In this document: piece after piece, positions 60,671 to 64,000 of the stretch
How positions within the stretch are numbered: position 1 is the first letter of the stretch
How the letters are laid out: every line of letters begins with the position of its first letter
Assembly: GCF_000718015.1 (NCBI RefSeq)
Contig: NZ_JODY01000014.1
Location: 50,072 to 114,071 of the forward strand
Origin: Streptomyces catenulae
Lineage (GTDB): Bacteria; Actinomycetota; Actinomycetes; Streptomycetales; Streptomycetaceae
DNA length: 64,000 bases
Reading direction: 5' to 3'
Position numbers and translations under genes: made by a program
Notes under the pieces: generated by a model
Seen by the model: the letters and a program-made list of their open reading frames with translations, nothing else
Told to the model about the DNA's origin: nothing
Databases searched by the model: none

Positions 60671-60787
60671 GCGGGCCCGGTCGCGCCCACCCCTCCTGCC
60701 CCGCCCTCCTTGTGAACGGGCGGCCCGAGGGGTGCCCGCGGCCTGCCGCTTCCGCGTCCACGCCCTCAGCACCGCAGGAGTTCCGGC

Positions 60788-61135
60788 ATGCCCGCCGACA
60801 TCTTCGCCGCCCTCGCCGCCCTCGTCCGCGCCGAGGCCACCCGCGATCCCGCCCGCCCGCACTCCCCGCCCGTGAATCCCGCTCAGCCGCAGCACGACGG
60901 CCGCCCGGCCCCACGGACTGGGCCCGTCGCACCCGTACCCCCGCAGGCCACACCGGCGTCCTCGACCAGCCCTGCCGCTCCCGCGCCAACCTCCCCCGTA
61001 TCGGCCCGGGTTGCCGAACGTCCTGGTCGCCGACCGCTGCGGGCCGGGCGGTTGTGGCGGGCCCTGCGCTGTGCGGCCGGACGCCGCCGCCGTCGTGCCG
61101 ATGCCACCGAGGGTGCGCCCGCGCCCGAAGCCTGA
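60788..61135 (+). CDS. Pro/Ala-rich hypothetical protein
   Basis: A 115-residue low-complexity frame. MPADIFAALAALVRAEATRD is a plausible start, followed by a Pro/Ala/Ser tract and an Arg-rich C-terminus (GRLWRALRCAAGRRRRRADA). An AGGAG ribosome site lies 9 nt before the ATG. No domain recognised. Composition leaves doubt whether it is expressed. Confidence 0.4.
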   Translation: MPADIFAALAALVRAEATRDPARPHSPPVNPAQPQHDGRPAPRTGPVAPVPPQATPASSTSPAAPAPTSPVSARVAERPGRRPLRAGRLWRALRCAAGRRRRRADATEGAPAPEA

Positions 61136-61455
61136 CGGGCCCCGTACGACCACCTGGCCTCGTACGCCTCCGGGGCCAGGTGCCCGCCCCGCCTTCTCCC
61201 GGACCGTCGCGCGCTCCGTGTGACGGGGGGGCGCACCACGGCATCAGGTCGCTCCAGGCGGCAGCGGGCGGCCGTTCCCTCCCCAACGGACCCCAAAAAA
61301 GAGGACTTTCCCTCCAAACAATTGATCTAATCGTAAGAATTTCACTAGGGTCAGGCGCCAACCCCCCGTTCAGTGCTCACTCAGACGGAGTGGCAGCGGA
61401 AGGCCCCGCCCGTCGATGAGTTGGCGGGCGGTTGAAGGAACAAGGAGTTCGCCCT
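61136..61455. other. Leader region of the NlpC/P60 gene
   Basis: About 320 bp non-coding. An unusually AT-rich stretch at 61307-61352 (around AATTGATCTAATCGTAAGAA) probably contains the promoter. A hairpin CCGCCCG-N12-CGGGCGG (61406-61431) sits 13 nt before the AAGGAG ribosome site and could influence translation. I could not match a c-di-AMP (ydaO) riboswitch here, although such elements precede many related genes. Confidence 0.45.
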
Positions 61456-62493
61456 GTGGCGTCCCATCGTCGGCCCAAGCACCCCAGCCGAACGCGTATC
61501 ACCGTCCTGACCACCGCAGCAGCGGCCGCCATGGCGCTCAGCTCACAGGCCGCCAACGCCGCCCCCGGTCAGAAGCCCGGCAAGGACGAGGTCAAGTCGG
61601 AGGTCGACAAGCTCTACGAGCAGGCGGAGCAGGCCACCGAGAAGTACAACGGGGCCGACGAGGAGCGGCAGCGGCTGCAGAAGGACCTTTCCTTGATCCA
61701 GGACAGCGTCGCCCGCAGCCAGCAGGAGCTGAACGCGATGCGTAACGGCCTCGGTTCACTGGCCAGTGCGCAGTACCGCTCCGGAGGTATCGACGCCTCG
61801 GTCCAGCTCTTCCTCTCCTCCGCCCCGGACGACTTCCTGGACAAGGCGTCCAGACTGGGCCAGATGAGCGGGCAGCAAGTTGCCGCCCTGAAGAGGATCC
61901 AGGACAAGCAGCGGGACATCGTCCAGGCCCGCGCCAAGGCCACCGAGAGACTCAAGGACCTCGCTGCCACCCGCTCCGAGCTGGGCAAGAAGAAGCAGGA
62001 GGTCCAGAGCAAGCTCGCCGCGGCGCAGAAACTCCTCAACACCCTGACCGCCAAGGAGAAGTCGGCCCTCGTCGACGAGCAGAAGCGGGCCAGCCGCACC
62101 GCCACCGAGCGGGTGGAACTCGGCAACGACACCTCCGCCTCCGGTCGCGCCGCCGCCGCGTTCGCCGCCGCCCAGGGCCAGATCGGCAAGCCGTACTTCC
62201 GCGGCGGCACCGGCCTCGCCTCCTACGACTGCTCGGGCCTGACCTCCTGGGCCTACACCCAGGCCGATGTCCACCTCCCGCGCACCTCCGAGGAGCAGGC
62301 GGGCATCGGCACCCGTCTCACGCGCAGCCAACTCCAGGTCGGTGACCTGGTCTTCTTCTTCAACGATCTGCACCACGTCGGCCTCTACGCGGGCAACGGC
62401 CAGATCCTCCACGCCCCGCGCACCGGCACGGTCGTGCGGTACGAGTCGATGGAGACCATCGGCGGACCGTTCATGTTCGGCGTCCGCGTCTGA
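61456..62493 (+). CDS. Secreted NlpC/P60 peptidoglycan hydrolase
   Basis: A 345-residue exported protein starting at GTG 61456 after AAGGAG. The signal peptide ends at ANA (about residue 36). Residues about 45-225 are coiled coil (EVDKLYEQAEQATEKYNG; RSELGKKKQEVQSKLAAAQK). The C-terminal NlpC/P60 domain has catalytic Cys in SYDCSGLTSW, His in DLHHVGLYAG, and a third polar residue in ILHAPRTG. It would be a D,L-endopeptidase cleaving cell-wall stem peptides, like RipA/Cwl hydrolases. A hairpin follows. Confidence 0.92.
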   Translation: MASHRRPKHPSRTRITVLTTAAAAAMALSSQAANAAPGQKPGKDEVKSEVDKLYEQAEQATEKYNGADEERQRLQKDLSLIQDSVARSQQELNAMRNGLGSLASAQYRSGGIDASVQLFLSSAPDDFLDKASRLGQMSGQQVAALKRIQDKQRDIVQARAKATERLKDLAATRSELGKKKQEVQSKLAAAQKLLNTLTAKEKSALVDEQKRASRTATERVELGNDTSASGRAAAAFAAAQGQIGKPYFRGGTGLASYDCSGLTSWAYTQADVHLPRTSEEQAGIGTRLTRSQLQVGDLVFFFNDLHHVGLYAGNGQILHAPRTGTVVRYESMETIGGPFMFGVRV

Positions 62494-62515
62494 CCCGCAT
62501 CCTCACCCAGGTGAG

Positions 62516-62548
62516 CCGCCCGCGCCTTCGGCGAGAATGCGCGGGCGG
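62516..62548 (+). terminator. Hairpin terminator of the NlpC/P60 gene
   Basis: CCGCCCGCGC (62516-62525) pairs with GCGCGGGCGG (62539-62548) around a 13-nt loop, 22 nt after the stop codon. Confidence 0.7.
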
Positions 62549-62966
62549 AACATTCGCGCGTCCGCGACGACAGGCGATGTGACAGCCCTCCGCGGCGTGC
62601 GTCAACTTCCGTCCTTCGCGGGCGCGTTGACCCCTCAACTCTCCGGGGCTCTTTGCCGGGTCGGCACCTTGGTACCTCCCGCGGGCCGGGACGGTGACAC
62701 GGTCGGCGCCGCGACGCCCTGTTTACGCGGCTCTCAGCAGGGGATGATCGCGAAACTTGGATCTTGAAGGTGGGTGCGCGGTCTCGACGGCGAGGCCGCG
62801 GGGCCCGGCAGGCGGTCGGGTCCGGTGTCCCTCACCTCAAGAGGCGCCGCGCCGTGCCCACGGGACACGGCAGGCCCGCAGTCCGCCAGGGCCGACCGCC
62901 CTCGGCGCGGCCCGTACCGCACGGCTGCGGCCGGCACCTTCGACACTCGACCCGGGAGGCCCCTCG
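62549..62966. other. Intergenic region before the methyltransferase
   Basis: About 420 bp with no convincing gene. The sequence around 62720-62770 is less GC-rich and may hold the promoter of the downstream gene. The frame upstream of 62967 is open but Arg/Pro-rich. Confidence 0.35.
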
Positions 62967-63813
62967 TTGACCCCGCTCAATCCCCTGACCCGGCACCACC
63001 CCGGCCCCGAGGCGGCGCCCGACTACGCAGCCGGGGCCTTCGGCCACCAGCGGGCCGGTGAGCAGGGGCGGCTGCGCGCACTGGAGGATCTGTGGGACCC
63101 GTTCACCGCGCACTGCTTACGTCAGGCAGGGATACCCGCCACGGCCCGCTGTCTGGAAGTCGGCGCGGGCTCCGGGTCGGTGGCCCGGATGCTGGCCCGG
63201 CTCTGCCCCGGCGGTGACGTCACCGCGACCGACATCGACACCCGCTTCTTCGAGGAGCTCACGGCCGAGGAGCGGCTCACCGTCCTGCGCCACGACGTGA
63301 CCCGGGACGGCTTCCCCGCCGGTTCCTTCGAGGTGATCCACGCCCGGATGGTCCTGTGCCATCTCGCCGACCCCGCACGGGTGCTGACCACCATGGCCGA
63401 GTGGCTGCGGCCCGGCGGCCTCCTCCTGGTCGAGGACCTCGACCTGGGACCCGTCGACGCCGCGCCCCACCCGGTGATGCGTCGGGGACTGCGCGCCGCC
63501 GAGCAGACCCTCGGGACCTCCCAGGGCAGCGATCTCCGGCTGGGCCGACGGTTGCCGACCCTGGTGACCGACGGCGGCTTCACCTTGGGCGGTATGCGGG
63601 CGCAGCCGGTGATGATCGGTGCCGGTGGCCCCGCGGACGCGTTCTGGCGTCTGTCGTTCGCCCAGCTCCGCGACTTCCAGGCCCGGAACGGCTCCCCCCC
63701 TCGCCGACGAGATGGACGCGGCGCTCTCGTTGATCGACCGTCCGGACTTCACGGACCTCGGCATGCACGCCGTCTCCGTATGGGGCCGGAAGCCCGCGCA
63801 GCCGACGGGGTGA
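62967..63813 (+). CDS. Class I SAM methyltransferase with a frameshift in a C7 run
   Basis: A methyltransferase starting at TTG 62967 after GGGAGG. Motif I is CLEVGAGSGSVARMLARLCP, then TATDID and VIHARMVLCHLADP. The frame is normal to about 63693, where AACGGCTCCCCCCC... leads into an Arg-rich non-protein-like tail. One extra C in the 63694-63700 run restores PLADEMDAALSLIDRPDF and a natural end ...VWGRKPAQPTG at 63813. This is probably a sequencing or assembly error or a slippage mutation. Codon 51 is TTA (63117-63119). Substrate unknown. Confidence 0.75.
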
Positions 63814-63955
63814 CCCCTCGGACCGGCGGCTCCGGGAGCGGACACCGCCGCCCCGGACCGCGCGTCTCCGCCAGCGCCTGAGCGCTGATCCGGCATGCCC
63901 CGTTGCCGCCCCCCTTCCCGCGATCCGAACCTGCGCCGCTCATGTGGAGGCATCC

Positions 63956-64000
63956 ATGGCTGAACCCCGTCCCACCTCCCCCTCCCCTGTCTCTTATACA
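63956..64000 (+). CDS. Start of a gene cut off by the contig end
   Basis: ATG at 63956 with GGAGG (63946-63950) 5 nt upstream. Only about ten genuine codons (MAEPRPTSPS) remain before adaptor-like sequence. The product cannot be assigned. Confidence 0.35.
   Translation, partial: MAEPRPTSPSPVSYT
63987..64000. other. Tn5/Nextera mosaic-end adaptor remnant
   Basis: CTGTCTCTTATACA is the first 14 bases of the mosaic end used in Nextera libraries (CTGTCTCTTATACACATCT). A chance match of this length at the exact end is very unlikely, and its AT-rich composition is foreign to this genome. It is best treated as untrimmed adaptor at a contig end, not biology. Confidence 0.88.

Noticed and set aside
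61224..61455. Possible c-di-AMP (ydaO) riboswitch before the NlpC/P60 gene
   Set aside because: Such riboswitches precede many Streptomyces cell-wall hydrolase genes, but I could not find the conserved core here; only a simple hairpin is visible. A covariance-model search would settle it.
1..64000. tRNA, rRNA, CRISPR arrays, prophage genes
   Set aside because: None recognised by eye: no tRNA-like cloverleaf with a T-loop consensus, no regularly spaced repeat array beyond the three copies at 46273, and no phage structural genes.

Overview
The window looks like a piece of a Streptomyces (or close actinomycete) chromosome. The DNA is very GC-rich with strong third-position GC bias. It carries SARP and gamma-butyrolactone (GBL) regulators, a SpoIIE-type phosphatase, GTG/TTG starts, translationally coupled genes, and TTA codons confined to a few genes, several of them regulatory. 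The last 14 bases (63987-64000) match the start of the Tn5/Nextera mosaic-end adaptor, so the window probably stops at the end of a short-read contig.

Layout. (1) 0.1-5.2 kb: ordinary genes, namely a DUF4232 lipoprotein, a YqcI/YcgG protein, a VOC protein, a TetR/quinone-oxidoreductase pair with two clear operators, and a SpoIIE phosphatase. (2) 5.8-9.2 kb: a GBL signalling island with a pseudo-receptor-like TetR, a receptor-like TetR, an AfsA-family GBL synthase and an SDR. (3) 9.5-16.7 kb: genes unrelated to secondary metabolism (lipoprotein, AlkB, DUF2277, flavin reductase) and debris: a DnaB-N-domain gene broken by an in-frame TAG, an FAD monooxygenase/ArsR pair with perfect operators, and an IS5-like transposase remnant. 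(4) 16.7-19.1 kb: a 14-TM-type MFS exporter and SARP-1. (5) 19.3-21.6 kb: an XRE / HELAH metallopeptidase / DUF6545 membrane-protein module. (6) 21.5-37.9 kb: the core of an aromatic type II polyketide cluster. (7) 38-64 kb: mostly ordinary chromosomal genes: hydrolases, GlxA-type regulator, phosphoesterase, TMEM175-like protein, two NarL-type two-component systems, TAP-like peptidase, LysR/hydrolase pair, P450, oxalate/formate-type MFS with a tiny partner gene, PHP hydrolase, NlpC/P60 hydrolase, methyltransferases and a dead histidine kinase.

How the cluster works (inference from families). An operon read leftward from 30161 to 21545 encodes a Dabb-aromatase fusion, a PF04199 cyclase, a nitroreductase, a fused AccD-AccA carboxyltransferase, a biotin carrier, a biotin carboxylase, KS-alpha, KS-beta and ACP. 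It therefore makes its own malonyl-CoA, builds a poly-beta-ketone and cyclises it. SARP-2 (30371) is divergent, followed by an extradiol-type VOC dioxygenase and a fumarylacetoacetase-family hydrolase. A second leftward operon holds a lipocalin-like protein, an acyl-CoA-dehydrogenase-like flavoprotein and a phytoene-desaturase-like oxidoreductase. A methyltransferase-fold protein and a lone Dabb protein follow. No ketoreductase for the polyketide is visible. I cannot name the product.

Regulation is unusually readable. Five promoters carry 11-bp-spaced CTTGAG-like direct repeats placed exactly 10 nt before a -10-like hexamer: two between the aromatase operon and SARP-2, two between the lipocalin operon and the methyltransferase, and one before the lone Dabb gene. 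Both SARPs have an in-frame TTA codon at the aligned position, predicting bldA dependence under the GBL system.
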